64,000 bases of DNA. Source: Achromobacter sp. Root83 (GTDB lineage Bacteria > Pseudomonadota > Gammaproteobacteria > Burkholderiales > Burkholderiaceae_B). The notes beneath the pieces were generated by a model. It had not been told where the DNA came from, did no database searches, and was given only the letters and a program-made list of their open reading frames with translations. Position 1 is the stretch's first letter. The number at the start of each line of letters is the position of its first letter. Shown piece after piece: positions 53,253 through 61,179 of this stretch. The stretch spans positions 4,857-68,856 of the forward strand of contig NZ_LMIU01000012.1 in assembly GCF_001428845.1 (NCBI RefSeq), written 5' to 3'. The position numbers were made by a program, and so were the translations under genes.

Positions 53253-54328
53253 GGGGCCTGGCCGGGCGGGAAGATCGCCGCCCGCCAGAGATCGAGGAAG
53301 TGCCGCTTCTTCAGCGGATCCAGATACACCAGCAGCCCGACGCCCAGCGCCACCGGCCGCACGCCCGCCGCCGGAACGACCGACGCGCTGACCGGCCGCA
53401 TGCCGGACTGCCGGGCCAGGGCTTCCTGGCCACGCGGCGACAGCAGATAGTCCAGGAACATCGCGCCCAGGTCGCCGCGCGGCGCCTGCCGTGGAATGAT
53501 CGCGGAACGCGACAGCATCAGCGTGTAGTCCTGCGGGTAAATGATGGCCAGCGGCGCGCCTTGGTCGATGCGGTGCCGGGTATAGGACTCGAGCAGGTTG
53601 TAGGCCAGCGTGATCTCGCCGCGCTCCAGCTTGTCCAGGGCATGCTCCGTGGATTCGTGGATGGAGACGCCATTGCGCCCGAAGGCCGCCAGGAGCGCGC
53701 CGGCCATGCTGTCCAGGCGCGTGTCCTGGGTGGCCGCCAGGTAGCCGATGCCGCTGCCCTGCACGTCGTACGTGGAGATCTGGCCGGCCAGCGGCTGGTC
53801 GGGCGCCTGCAGCAGAGAAAGCAATTCGCGCCGGGTGCGCGGCACGCGCGCGGGGTCGAGCTTGCGCGTGTTGTAGACCATGACGATGGGATCGGTGCCG
53901 ATGCTGAAGACCTCGTCGCGCCAGTTGGCCCAGCCGGGCAGCGCCTGCGTCTCGGGCGAGACATGCACCCGCGCGTAGCCGTCGTTGACCAGCTTGGTCT
54001 GCAGGTCCATGGCGCTGCTGATGACCAGGTCGGGCCCCAGGCGGGAAGCCGGCGCCTGCTCGGCGCGGGCGACGGTTTCGGCATAGAGCGCCTGGGTGGA
54101 TAACTCGGTGTATTCCAGGCGCACGGCGGGGTTCATCGTGCTGAAGTCTTCCAGCACGCCGCGAAACACCTGCACGCTGTTGGAAGCATGCACGACCAGC
54201 ACGTTGTTGCTGTCGGCGGGGCCCAGGCTCAGGCCGCTGCCGCTCACTTCCGCGGCGTGGCCGGCCGCGGCCAGCGCCAGGGTGGCCGCGGCGGCAAGAT
54301 AGCGCAGGGGAGTCAGGGCGTCAGGCAT
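53243..54328 (-). CDS. Extracellular solute-binding protein linked to a two-component system
   Basis: A 361-aa periplasmic protein with a signal peptide (LRYLAAAATLALAAAGHAAE). It resembles the iron/thiamine-type ABC-binding proteins (ASNSVQVFRGVLEDFSTMNP, GPDLVISSAMDLQTKLVNDG, SIGTDPIVMVYNTRKLDP, LEVRGEI-like LERGEITLAYNLLES). No ABC permease or ATPase gene is nearby. Its start overlaps the histidine kinase stop by 8 bp, so it is made together with the kinase. It probably acts as a periplasmic co-sensor for the kinase rather than as a transporter part. Confidence 0.82.
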   Translation of the reverse strand: MPDALTPLRYLAAAATLALAAAGHAAEVSGSGLSLGPADSNNVLVVHASNSVQVFRGVLEDFSTMNPAVRLEYTELSTQALYAETVARAEQAPASRLGPDLVISSAMDLQTKLVNDGYARVHVSPETQALPGWANWRDEVFSIGTDPIVMVYNTRKLDPARVPRTRRELLSLLQAPDQPLAGQISTYDVQGSGIGYLAATQDTRLDSMAGALLAAFGRNGVSIHESTEHALDKLERGEITLAYNLLESYTRHRIDQGAPLAIIYPQDYTLMLSRSAIIPRQAPRGDLGAMFLDYLLSPRGQEALARQSGMRPVSASVVPAAGVRPVALGVGLLVYLDPLKKRHFLDLWRAAIFPPGQAPAR

Positions 54329-55817
54329 GGTCTGAAATGGCGGGCAACGTGATGACGGCGTCCAGGCCGCCGCCCACCCGGTTGCTCAGATTGAGCCTGC
54401 CCTGATGGGTATCGACGACCCGCTTGATGATGGACAGCCCCAGCCCGGCGCCGGGCGCGCGGGGATTGGGGCCGCGCGCAAAGCGCTCGAAGGCGGTGTT
54501 GGCCAGCGCGGGCGGGATGCCGGGCCCCTGATCGGACACGGTGATGCGCCAGTCGCCGCCTTGCCGGTCCAGCCGCACGTCGATGTGGCCGTCGTCCGTG
54601 GCGCCGTGACGCAGGGCGTTGTCGATCAGGTTCTTGAAGGCCTCGCGCAGCATCAGGCTGTCGCCCAGGACTGTCGCAGAGCGGCCGGCTGGCGGGGCGC
54701 CGGCGGCCGCGCCTTCAGCCGCGCCTTCGGCCGCCGCGCCGTCAGCCGCCGTTCCGTCAGCCGTATCCGGCAGGTGCAGGCGGACGTCGGGTTGGGGATC
54801 GGCCTGCGGCACCGTGTCGTAGACCGCCTGACGCAGCAGCTCGGCCAGGTCGACGGGGTGGAACTGCCTGACGTTGCTGCGATGGATGACGCTCGCGTCG
54901 CTGAGCAACTGGTTGACCAGCCGCGACAGCTTTTCGGCGTTGCGCAGCACGGCCAGCAGGCTGCGGCGCTGCTCGGCGGGATCTTCTTCGTCCAGCGCGA
55001 CCTCCATCTGCGCGTGCAGCGCCGCCAGCGGCGTGCGCAGTTGGTGCGCGGCCTCGGCGATGAAGAGACGCAGGGTGTCCAGGTTTTCCGACAGGCGCGC
55101 CATGAAGCCGTCCAGCGAATGCACCAGGTTGTCCAGCTCTTCGGGCACCGGGGCGGCAATGGGATGCAGATCGGAGGCGCTGCGCCCGGCCAGTTCGCGC
55201 TCCACGCGCTGAATGGGTGAAAGCGACCGGTGCAGGCCCCAGTAGGCCAGCGCGAGGACGGCGGCGGTGAAGCCGAGCAGCGCCAGCGTGCCTTGCCACA
55301 GGATGCTGGCGGCCAGCGCATCGCGGGCTTCGCGCGTCTGCGCAACCTGGATGATGGCGGTTTCGGTTTCGCGGGGGCCGGCGATCTTGCGTTCCATCCA
55401 GGCGATGCGCACGGGTTCGCCCTGGAAGGCGGCCTCGTATAGCTGGGGCGAGTCCGCGGCCTCGGCATTGGCGCTGGCCGGCGGCGCGGGCAGGCCGGCA
55501 TAGCCGGAGATCAAGGTCCCGCCCGCGGCCGCGACCCGGTAGAAGACGCGGTCGCGCGGGGCTTGCTCCAGCAGCGCCAAGGCCGCATAGGGCATGTCCA
55601 TCTGCCATTCTCCCCGCACCAGTTGCAGGCTGTCGGCCATCGACAGCACGGAGGCGCGCAGAAGCTGGTCGTAGGTGGTGTCGGCGGTCTGGTGGGCATA
55701 GCCGCGCACCAGCAGGTAGAGCGCGCCCAGGCCGGTCAGGAACAGCGCGAGCAGCATGGCCAGCAGGCGGCGGCGCACGGAGATGCGGCGGTGCTGCACG
55801 GGCGGAGGGTTAGTCAT
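54321..55817 (-). CDS. Sensor histidine kinase (TctE/QseC type)
   Basis: A 498-aa membrane kinase with two helices (about residues 17-38 and 173-192), flanking a periplasmic domain of about 130 residues. A HAMP-like linker is followed by the H-box EAAHQLRTPLAAL (phospho-His). An ATPase domain has DNALRHGA (N box), DQGPGIP (G1) and GAGLGLSIIKRVV (G2). Before the ATPase domain, residues of about 354-385 form a low-complexity Ala/Gly/Glu insertion. The operon order is regulator, kinase, binding protein; the CitMHS gene divergent from it is a likely target. Confidence 0.9.
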   Translation of the reverse strand: MTNPPPVQHRRISVRRRLLAMLLALFLTGLGALYLLVRGYAHQTADTTYDQLLRASVLSMADSLQLVRGEWQMDMPYAALALLEQAPRDRVFYRVAAAGGTLISGYAGLPAPPASANAEAADSPQLYEAAFQGEPVRIAWMERKIAGPRETETAIIQVAQTREARDALAASILWQGTLALLGFTAAVLALAYWGLHRSLSPIQRVERELAGRSASDLHPIAAPVPEELDNLVHSLDGFMARLSENLDTLRLFIAEAAHQLRTPLAALHAQMEVALDEEDPAEQRRSLLAVLRNAEKLSRLVNQLLSDASVIHRSNVRQFHPVDLAELLRQAVYDTVPQADPQPDVRLHLPDTADGTAADGAAAEGAAEGAAAGAPPAGRSATVLGDSLMLREAFKNLIDNALRHGATDDGHIDVRLDRQGGDWRITVSDQGPGIPPALANTAFERFARGPNPRAPGAGLGLSIIKRVVDTHQGRLNLSNRVGGGLDAVITLPAISDHA

Positions 55818-55841
55818 GCTGAAGCATGCGTCGCGCCGGGT

Positions 55842-56549
55842 CTAGTCCCGGGGCGCCACGGACGCGGAACCGTCCGCGCTGTCTTGCGCCGCCGTCAGCA
55901 GGTAGCCGGTGCCACGCTGCGTTTCGATGCGCAGCGGCGAGCCTTCCAGCTTGCGCCGCAACCGGGCAATGTAGACCTCGATGGCGTTGGGCGCGGCCTC
56001 GTCGTCGAAAGCGAAAAGCTTGTTGGCGATCTCCGTCTTGCTGACGGCGCGGTTCATGCCGGCCAGCAGGATTTCCAGCAGGCTGTATTCCCGCTTGGGC
56101 AGCTCTATGCGTTGCCCGGCCAGAGTGACCTGGCGCGCCGCGCTGTCGATGACCAGTTCGCCAAAGCGCAGCACGCCGGCAGCCTGCGCGATGGGACGGC
56201 GCAGCAGGGCGCGGCAGCGGGCTTCCAGTTCGCGGAAGTCGAAGGGCTTGGCCAGGTAGTCGTCGGCGCCGGTATCCAGGGCGTGGACGCGGTCTTCGAT
56301 GTCGATGCGGGCGGTCAGCGCCAGCACGGGCGTCTTGCTGCCGCGATCGCGCAGGCGGTGCAGGATGTCGAAGCCCGACATGCGGGGCAGGCCGATGTCC
56401 AGGATGACGAGGTCGAAGGTTTCGTACTGCAGGACCCCGTCCGCGCTCATGCCGTCGTTCTGGCAATCGACGGCATGGCCAAGGCGACGCAGCCGGCGCA
56501 CGAGCGCGTCAGCCAGATCTTCATCGTCTTCGATTACCAGGATACGCAT
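55842..56549 (-). CDS. OmpR-family response regulator (TctD type)
   Basis: A 235-aa regulator started at ATG 56549 (MRILVIEDDEDLADALVRRL). The receiver has the acidic pocket EDD, phospho-Asp in LVILDIGLPRMSG and Lys in DDYLAKPFDFRELEAR. The C-terminal winged helix (LPKREYSLLEILLAGM, NAIEVYIARLRRKLEG, RGTGYLL) binds DNA. It lies 24 bp upstream of the kinase gene and 151 bp from the divergent CitMHS gene, which it probably activates in response to citrate or a similar acid. Confidence 0.92.
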   Translation of the reverse strand: MRILVIEDDEDLADALVRRLRRLGHAVDCQNDGMSADGVLQYETFDLVILDIGLPRMSGFDILHRLRDRGSKTPVLALTARIDIEDRVHALDTGADDYLAKPFDFRELEARCRALLRRPIAQAAGVLRFGELVIDSAARQVTLAGQRIELPKREYSLLEILLAGMNRAVSKTEIANKLFAFDDEAAPNAIEVYIARLRRKLEGSPLRIETQRGTGYLLTAAQDSADGSASVAPRD

Positions 56550-56700
56550 GCGCCGATTGTCGCACGGGTTGATGGCCGCCCGCGCCGCCCGCGCCAACGA
56601 AAACGACAGGTTCCAGACAGCTTTTCTTCCTAGTCTTGCAGGCCTGCTTCCCCCGCCGGCGGCAGCCACACATAACAACGACTAGTCGGAGATAACCCTC

Positions 56701-58041
56701 ATGCTTCTGACCCTGCTTGGCTTCGGCATGGTGATCACGTTCATGACGCTGATCATGACCAAGCGCCTATCGCCCCTGGTTGCGCTGATCCTTGTCCCTA
56801 TTATCTTTGCCTTGCTGGGCGGCTTTGGCGCCGGCATCGACAAGATGATGCTGGACGGCATCCGCAAGATCGCGCCCACGGGTGTGATGCTGATGTTCGC
56901 GATCCTGTACTTCGGCGTGATGATCGACGCAGGGCTGTTCGATCCCATCGTGGGCCGCATCCTGCGCGCGGTGAAGGGCGATCCGCTGAAGATCGTGGTC
57001 GGCACCACCGTGCTGGCGCTGGTGATCTCCCTGGACGGGGACGGATCGACCACCTACATGATCGTGGTGGCGTCGATGCTGCCGCTGTACCGCCGGCTGA
57101 AAATGAACGCGCTGTCGATGACCTGCCTGGCGATGCTGGCCAGCGGCGTCATGAACCTGACGCCGTGGGGCGGGCCGACCGCGCGCGCCGCCAGCGCCCT
57201 GCATGTGGATGCGGGCGACATCTTCGTGCCGCTGGTGCCCGTGATGGGCGTGTCCATCGTGGCGATCCTGGTGCTGGCGGTCTTCCTGGGCCTGCGGGAG
57301 CGCCGCCGTCTGGGCGTGCTGGCGCTGCCGGAAGGGGCATCGCTGCATGCCGGCTATGACGAGGACGGCCCCAAGAATCTGCCCGAGATCGAGGTGGACC
57401 ATGACCTGCGCCGCCCCAAGCTGCTATGGGTGAACGCCGGCCTGACGCTCGCGCTGATGGTGAGCCTGGTGCTGGGCGTGCTGCCTCTGCCGGTGCTGTT
57501 CATGATCGCGTTCGCGGTTGCGCTGATCATCAACTACCCGAACCTGGCCGAGCAGCGCCGCCGCGTGGCGCAGCACGCGGGCAATGTGCTGTCGGTCGTA
57601 TCGCTGATTTTCGCGGCCGGCATCTTCACGGGCATCCTGTCCGGAACCGGCATGGTGGAAGCCATGTCGCGCAGCCTGCTCGCCGTGATTCCCGACGCGC
57701 TGGGCCCCTATCTGGCCGGCATCACCGCGCTGGTCAGCCTGCCGTTCACGTTCTTCATGTCGAACGATGCCTTTTACTTCGGCGTGCTGCCGATCCTGAG
57801 CGAAGCCGCGCAGGGGTACGGGATTTCGCCCGTGGAAATGGCGCGCGCGTCGCTGATCGGCCAGCCGGTGCATTTGCTCAGTCCGCTGGTGCCGTCCACC
57901 TATCTGCTCGTCGGCCTGGCCGGCGTGGAATTCGGCGACCACCAGCGCTATGCGCTGAAGTGGGCCACGATGGTCTGCCTGGTGATGCTGGTGGCCGCCC
58001 TGGCATTCGGACTGTTCCCGCTGGTGGGCTCCGTCGCCTGA
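56701..58041 (+). CDS. CitMHS-family citrate/metal transporter
   Basis: A 446-aa, roughly 12-helix inner-membrane symporter of the CitMHS family (ion transporter superfamily). Signatures: LLTLLGFGMVITFMTLIMTK, VLALVISLDGDGSTTYMIV, GVMNLTPWGGPTARAASAL and FFMSNDAFYFGVLPIL. Members import citrate complexed with divalent metals and protons. It is divergent from a TctDE-like two-component operon and is followed 39 bp downstream by a PhaB-like reductase gene. Confidence 0.93.
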   Translation: MLLTLLGFGMVITFMTLIMTKRLSPLVALILVPIIFALLGGFGAGIDKMMLDGIRKIAPTGVMLMFAILYFGVMIDAGLFDPIVGRILRAVKGDPLKIVVGTTVLALVISLDGDGSTTYMIVVASMLPLYRRLKMNALSMTCLAMLASGVMNLTPWGGPTARAASALHVDAGDIFVPLVPVMGVSIVAILVLAVFLGLRERRRLGVLALPEGASLHAGYDEDGPKNLPEIEVDHDLRRPKLLWVNAGLTLALMVSLVLGVLPLPVLFMIAFAVALIINYPNLAEQRRRVAQHAGNVLSVVSLIFAAGIFTGILSGTGMVEAMSRSLLAVIPDALGPYLAGITALVSLPFTFFMSNDAFYFGVLPILSEAAQGYGISPVEMARASLIGQPVHLLSPLVPSTYLLVGLAGVEFGDHQRYALKWATMVCLVMLVAALAFGLFPLVGSVA

Positions 58042-58080
58042 CCCGCGGCGTCCGCGCCGCACTCTGATAAAGGAACGTTC

Positions 58081-58821
58081 ATGGCTTTGCGCATTGCTTA
58101 CGTCACCAGCGGGATGGGCCACACGGGGACCGCGATCTGCCAGGCGCTTCACCGCGCCGGCCACCGGGTGATCGCCGGCTGCGGACCCCGCTCGTCCCGC
58201 AAGGATCATTGGCTGAAGGAACAGAAGTCCCTGGGATACGACTTCAGCGCCTCCGAAGGCGACGCCACGGACTGGGCATCCACCGAGGCGGCGTTCGCCA
58301 AGGTGCGCCGTGAAATCGGTGAGATCGATGTGCTGGTGAACAACGCCGGGTCGATGCTGGACATGCGTTTCCGGCAGATGGGATACGCCGACTGGTCGGC
58401 GGTGCTGCGCAGCAACCTGGACACGCTGTTCAACAGCACCAAGCAGGTCGTGGACAGCATGTCGGACCGTGGCTGGGGCCGCATCATCAACATCGGTTCG
58501 GTCGCGGCCGAGAAAGGCCAGATCGGCCAGATCAACTACGCCACGGCCAAGGGGGCGGTGATCGGCTTTACGCGGTCGCTGGCGCAGGAGGTCGCGGCGC
58601 GCGGCGTGACGGTGAACCTGGTGTCGCCCGGCTTCATCGCCGATGACACGGTCAAGGCATTTCCGCCGGCGCTGCTGGACCGCATCGTCGAAAGCGTGCC
58701 GGTGGGGCGGTTGGGGACGGCCGAGGACTTGGCGGGCCTGTGCGCCTGGCTGGCGTCGGACGACGCGGCCTTTGTCACGGGCGCCAACTACGCCATCAAT
58801 GGCGGCGTGTACATGAGCTGA
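58081..58821 (+). CDS. SDR of the acetoacetyl-CoA reductase (PhaB) subfamily
   Basis: A 246-aa SDR closely patterned on PhaB (VIAGCGPRSSRKDHWLKEQK, FNSTKQVVDSMSDRGWGRII, GQINYATAKGAVIGF). Catalytic Ser, Tyr and Lys are present. The loop after NAG reads SMLDMRFRQM instead of the usual ITRD-type sequence, and the nucleotide-binding loop is TSGMGHTG. PhaB makes (R)-3-hydroxybutyryl-CoA for polyhydroxyalkanoate. Here no phaA or phaC is near, and the neighbour is a citrate transporter, so another substrate is possible. Confidence 0.8.
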   Translation: MALRIAYVTSGMGHTGTAICQALHRAGHRVIAGCGPRSSRKDHWLKEQKSLGYDFSASEGDATDWASTEAAFAKVRREIGEIDVLVNNAGSMLDMRFRQMGYADWSAVLRSNLDTLFNSTKQVVDSMSDRGWGRIINIGSVAAEKGQIGQINYATAKGAVIGFTRSLAQEVAARGVTVNLVSPGFIADDTVKAFPPALLDRIVESVPVGRLGTAEDLAGLCAWLASDDAAFVTGANYAINGGVYMS

Positions 58822-58840
58822 AGCGCCAGCGGAATCGGGC

Positions 58841-58862
58841 GGCCTGCGCAGGCCTTCCGTTT
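58841..58862. terminator. Palindromic hairpin between convergent genes
   Basis: GGCCTGCGCAGGCC (58841-58854) followed by TTCCGTTTCC lies between the stops at 58821 and 58877 of two convergent genes. The T-run is poor, so terminator function is only likely. Confidence 0.4.
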
Positions 58863-58876
58863 CCGCATCGGGCGCG

Positions 58877-59281
58877 TCAGTGCCCCCGGCTTTTCAGGAA
58901 ATCCGGAATGGACGACGCGGTGCGCTTGCAGTCCGCCAGCCATTCCACGCGCCACTCCGTGATCCGCTCGGCCGTGTAGTGCTCGAACACGCCCGGCGTC
59001 GGCTCATTGATCGATTCAAACTGCCTCACCAGCACCAGCGGTTGCTCGGCGCCGGGCGTTTCATCCGAGCATTCCGCGGCCTCTTCAAAGGTGGCGAAGG
59101 CGTAGTAATAGTCGTCGCCGTCATGCAGATCCTCGCCACCCGCATGCGGGTGCACCCACACGCGGTATTCCAGCACGTCATCGTAGAAATAGCCGCCGCC
59201 GGATTTGGTCATGGCGGGGTATTCGCCGACTTGATCGAGGTCGATGGCGATGGGGTGGGAGGAGGAAATTTCAGGCGTCAT
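58877..59281 (-). CDS. Conserved small protein of unknown function
   Basis: A 134-aa acidic, soluble protein. The conserved-looking part begins MTKSGGGYFYDDVLEYRVWV (Met at 59212), continues HPHAGGEDLHDGDDYYYAFA and ends near AERITEWRVEWLADCK. The start may therefore be 59212 (111 aa). I have seen related hypothetical proteins in proteobacteria but know no function. It lies 24 bp downstream of the antitoxin gene stop, in the same direction. Confidence 0.65.
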   Translation of the reverse strand: MTPEISSSHPIAIDLDQVGEYPAMTKSGGGYFYDDVLEYRVWVHPHAGGEDLHDGDDYYYAFATFEEAAECSDETPGAEQPLVLVRQFESINEPTPGVFEHYTAERITEWRVEWLADCKRTASSIPDFLKSRGH

Positions 59282-59305
59282 GCGTTTCGATGTATCCGGC
59301 AGTTG

Positions 59306-59656
59306 TCAGACGTCAATCTGGTCGAATTGCAGGCCCAGCGCTTCAGCAATCCGTTCTCGTGTAATTCTCTTTGTCTTGGCGCCTTGCGCCTCCATCGCGG
59401 CATAGCTTGGCTGGCGGATGCCCAGGCGCGCGGCCATTTCAATTTGGGTAATTCCCAAGTACTCGCGCCAGGCTCGGATGATGCCCCAGTCATTGTCGGA
59501 CATCAGCGTCACGACTTCATGCGGAATCGTGCCGTCCGCAGGGACGCGAGGGGCGGGGGTTCCCTTGGCGCCGGTCAGCGCAAGATATTCCGAGTAGGGA
59601 AGAACCACGAACGCCGGCTTTCCATCTGTTTCAAGAATGGTTGGGTGCAGGCTCAT
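59306..59656 (-). CDS. HTH antitoxin of a RelE/HigB-type toxin-antitoxin pair
   Basis: A 116-aa protein, start at ATG 59656 because AGGAAAAAGG precedes it (59695 would overlap the toxin gene). A Phd-like N-terminal piece (ILETDGKPAFVVLPYSEYLA) is joined to an XRE helix-turn-helix (WREYLGITQIEMAARLGIRQ, PSYAAMEAQG). It should bind and neutralise the toxin encoded 19 bp upstream and repress the promoter, which carries a palindrome at 59952-59967. Confidence 0.87.
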   Translation of the reverse strand: MSLHPTILETDGKPAFVVLPYSEYLALTGAKGTPAPRVPADGTIPHEVVTLMSDNDWGIIRAWREYLGITQIEMAARLGIRQPSYAAMEAQGAKTKRITRERIAEALGLQFDQIDV

Positions 59657-59675
59657 GTGTGCCTTTTTCCTGAAT

Positions 59676-59930
59676 TCAGTAGGTGCTGCCATCACGTTTT
59701 TTCACCTCCTGGATTTCCACTATCCGGACCGTCGATCGGACATCGAACAGGATTCGATATTGACCGACTCGGAGGCGATAGCCAAATTGGTGATTGGTAA
59801 GCGCCTTGACATTTGATGCGCTGGGAAACAACTTCAATTTGCCGACCTCGGCAGCAATTCGACGCTGGTCCGCCGCGGGAACTCTCAGCCATTGCTTGAC
59901 CGCCTTTTTGGCCCAGTTGATCGAGAACAT
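59676..59930 (-). CDS. RelE/ParE-family toxin
   Basis: An 84-aa basic toxin: INWAKKAVKQWLRVPAADQR, LTNHQFGYRLRVGQYRILFD, and C-terminal VRIVEIQEVKKRDGSTY with the Arg/Lys pattern of RelE-type ribosome-dependent mRNA interferases. The toxin gene comes first, as in higBA. It is preceded by an AT-rich promoter with a palindromic operator. Confidence 0.88.
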   Translation of the reverse strand: MFSINWAKKAVKQWLRVPAADQRRIAAEVGKLKLFPSASNVKALTNHQFGYRLRVGQYRILFDVRSTVRIVEIQEVKKRDGSTY

Positions 59931-59951
59931 GCTTGGCTGGCCTTGTTGTTT

Positions 59952-59967
59952 TATAGCCTAAGCTATA
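59952..59967. promoter_or_regulatory. Palindromic operator of the toxin-antitoxin operon
   Basis: TATAGC-CTAA-GCTATA is a perfect 6-4-6 inverted repeat, 22 bp upstream of the toxin start. On the minus strand it overlaps a TATAAAA-like -10 sequence, so antitoxin binding would block transcription. Confidence 0.7.
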
Positions 59968-60167
59968 TAGGTTTTCAAGCCCATCTTCGCGTGTTGCCGT
60001 TTCCACGAGTTTTCTGAGACGGGGACTCCCGTCGTTCTAGCGTTGAATCGCCTTCCGCATCAAATGTTGTTGCTGGTTTTGGGACTCTTTCCTGCGTCTC
60101 TGCGGATACCGCATTCAGCAGGGCCAGGGGGCATGCTCTCGCGCTGGTGTTGGCGCCGCCGCCAGGC

Positions 60168-61136
60168 TCAATTCGCCAGCTTCACCGCCCCGCTATCGAT
60201 CAGTGCTTTCCACTTGGCGTTGTCCGCCTGGATGAACTTCAGCAGCTCATCCCGCGATCCGCCGCCGGTGATCATCCCGGCATTGTCGACCGCCGCCTTG
60301 AACTCGGGCGTGGCCACGGCGGCGCGCAGCGCGGTGTTGATCAGGTCGAGCTGTTCGCCGGGGATGGCCTTGCTGGCCGCCACGGAAAACCACTGGCTGG
60401 CGGCGTAGCCCTTGAAGCCGGATTCTTCGACGGTGGGCACGCCGGGCAGGCTGTCCAGCCGGTATGGCGTGGTCACCGCATAAGCCTTCAGGGTGCCGGC
60501 CTTGATCTGCGGCATGACCGGCGCGGATCCCAGGATGGCCAAGGGGATCTGGCCGCCCGCCACGTCCGCCACCGCCTGGCCGCCGCCCTTGTATGGCACG
60601 TGCACGATGCGGGTGCCGGCGTATTGGTTGAGCAATTCGCCCGCCAGGTTTTGCGACGTGCCGTTGCCGGAGCTGCCATAGCTCCAGGCTTCGGGCCGGC
60701 GCCGGGCGTCGGCCAGCACGTCCTGCAGGCTGTCCCGGGCGTCGCTCGCCGGGCCGACGATAACCATCGGGCCTTGCGCCATCAGCATCACGGGCGCCAG
60801 TTCGCGGCCGATCTCGGGCTGGGGCGTGGGATAGATCAGCGGACCCGGCACGGTCAGCAAATAGCCGTCGCCGGCCTTGCTGCGCGCGATCAGTTGCAGG
60901 GCGATGGCGCCGGATGCGCCAGGACGGTTTTCCACGATGACGTTCAGCCCCGTCTTGCGCGCGAGTTCCTGCGCGGCAATGCGGGTCAGCACGTCGGCGG
61001 TTCCGCCCGGCACGAAGCCGACCACCCAGGTGATCTGCTTGGCTGGCCAATCCAGTTTGGTGCCGGCCGCGCTGGCCGCCGCGACGGGCAGCGCGAAGCC
61101 AAGCAGCATCGCACCGCATCGGATAGCGAATTTCAT
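60168..61136 (-). CDS. Bug/TctC-type tripartite tricarboxylate receptor
   Basis: A 322-aa periplasmic receptor with a signal peptide (LGFALPVAAASAA). Signatures: ITWVVGFVPGGTADVLTRIA, VIVENRPGASGAIALQLIA, HVPYKGGGQAVADVAGGQIP, SLPGVPTVEESGFKGYAASQ. It lies 43 bp downstream of a sulfatase gene, so it may bind a sulfate ester's organic acid or the sulfatase product. No tctAB nearby. Confidence 0.92.
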   Translation of the reverse strand: MKFAIRCGAMLLGFALPVAAASAAGTKLDWPAKQITWVVGFVPGGTADVLTRIAAQELARKTGLNVIVENRPGASGAIALQLIARSKAGDGYLLTVPGPLIYPTPQPEIGRELAPVMLMAQGPMVIVGPASDARDSLQDVLADARRRPEAWSYGSSGNGTSQNLAGELLNQYAGTRIVHVPYKGGGQAVADVAGGQIPLAILGSAPVMPQIKAGTLKAYAVTTPYRLDSLPGVPTVEESGFKGYAASQWFSVAASKAIPGEQLDLINTALRAAVATPEFKAAVDNAGMITGGGSRDELLKFIQADNAKWKALIDSGAVKLAN

Positions 61137-61179
61137 GTTTTTCCCCTTGTATTGTGTTGTCTGGCAAACCGCCGCGGTC

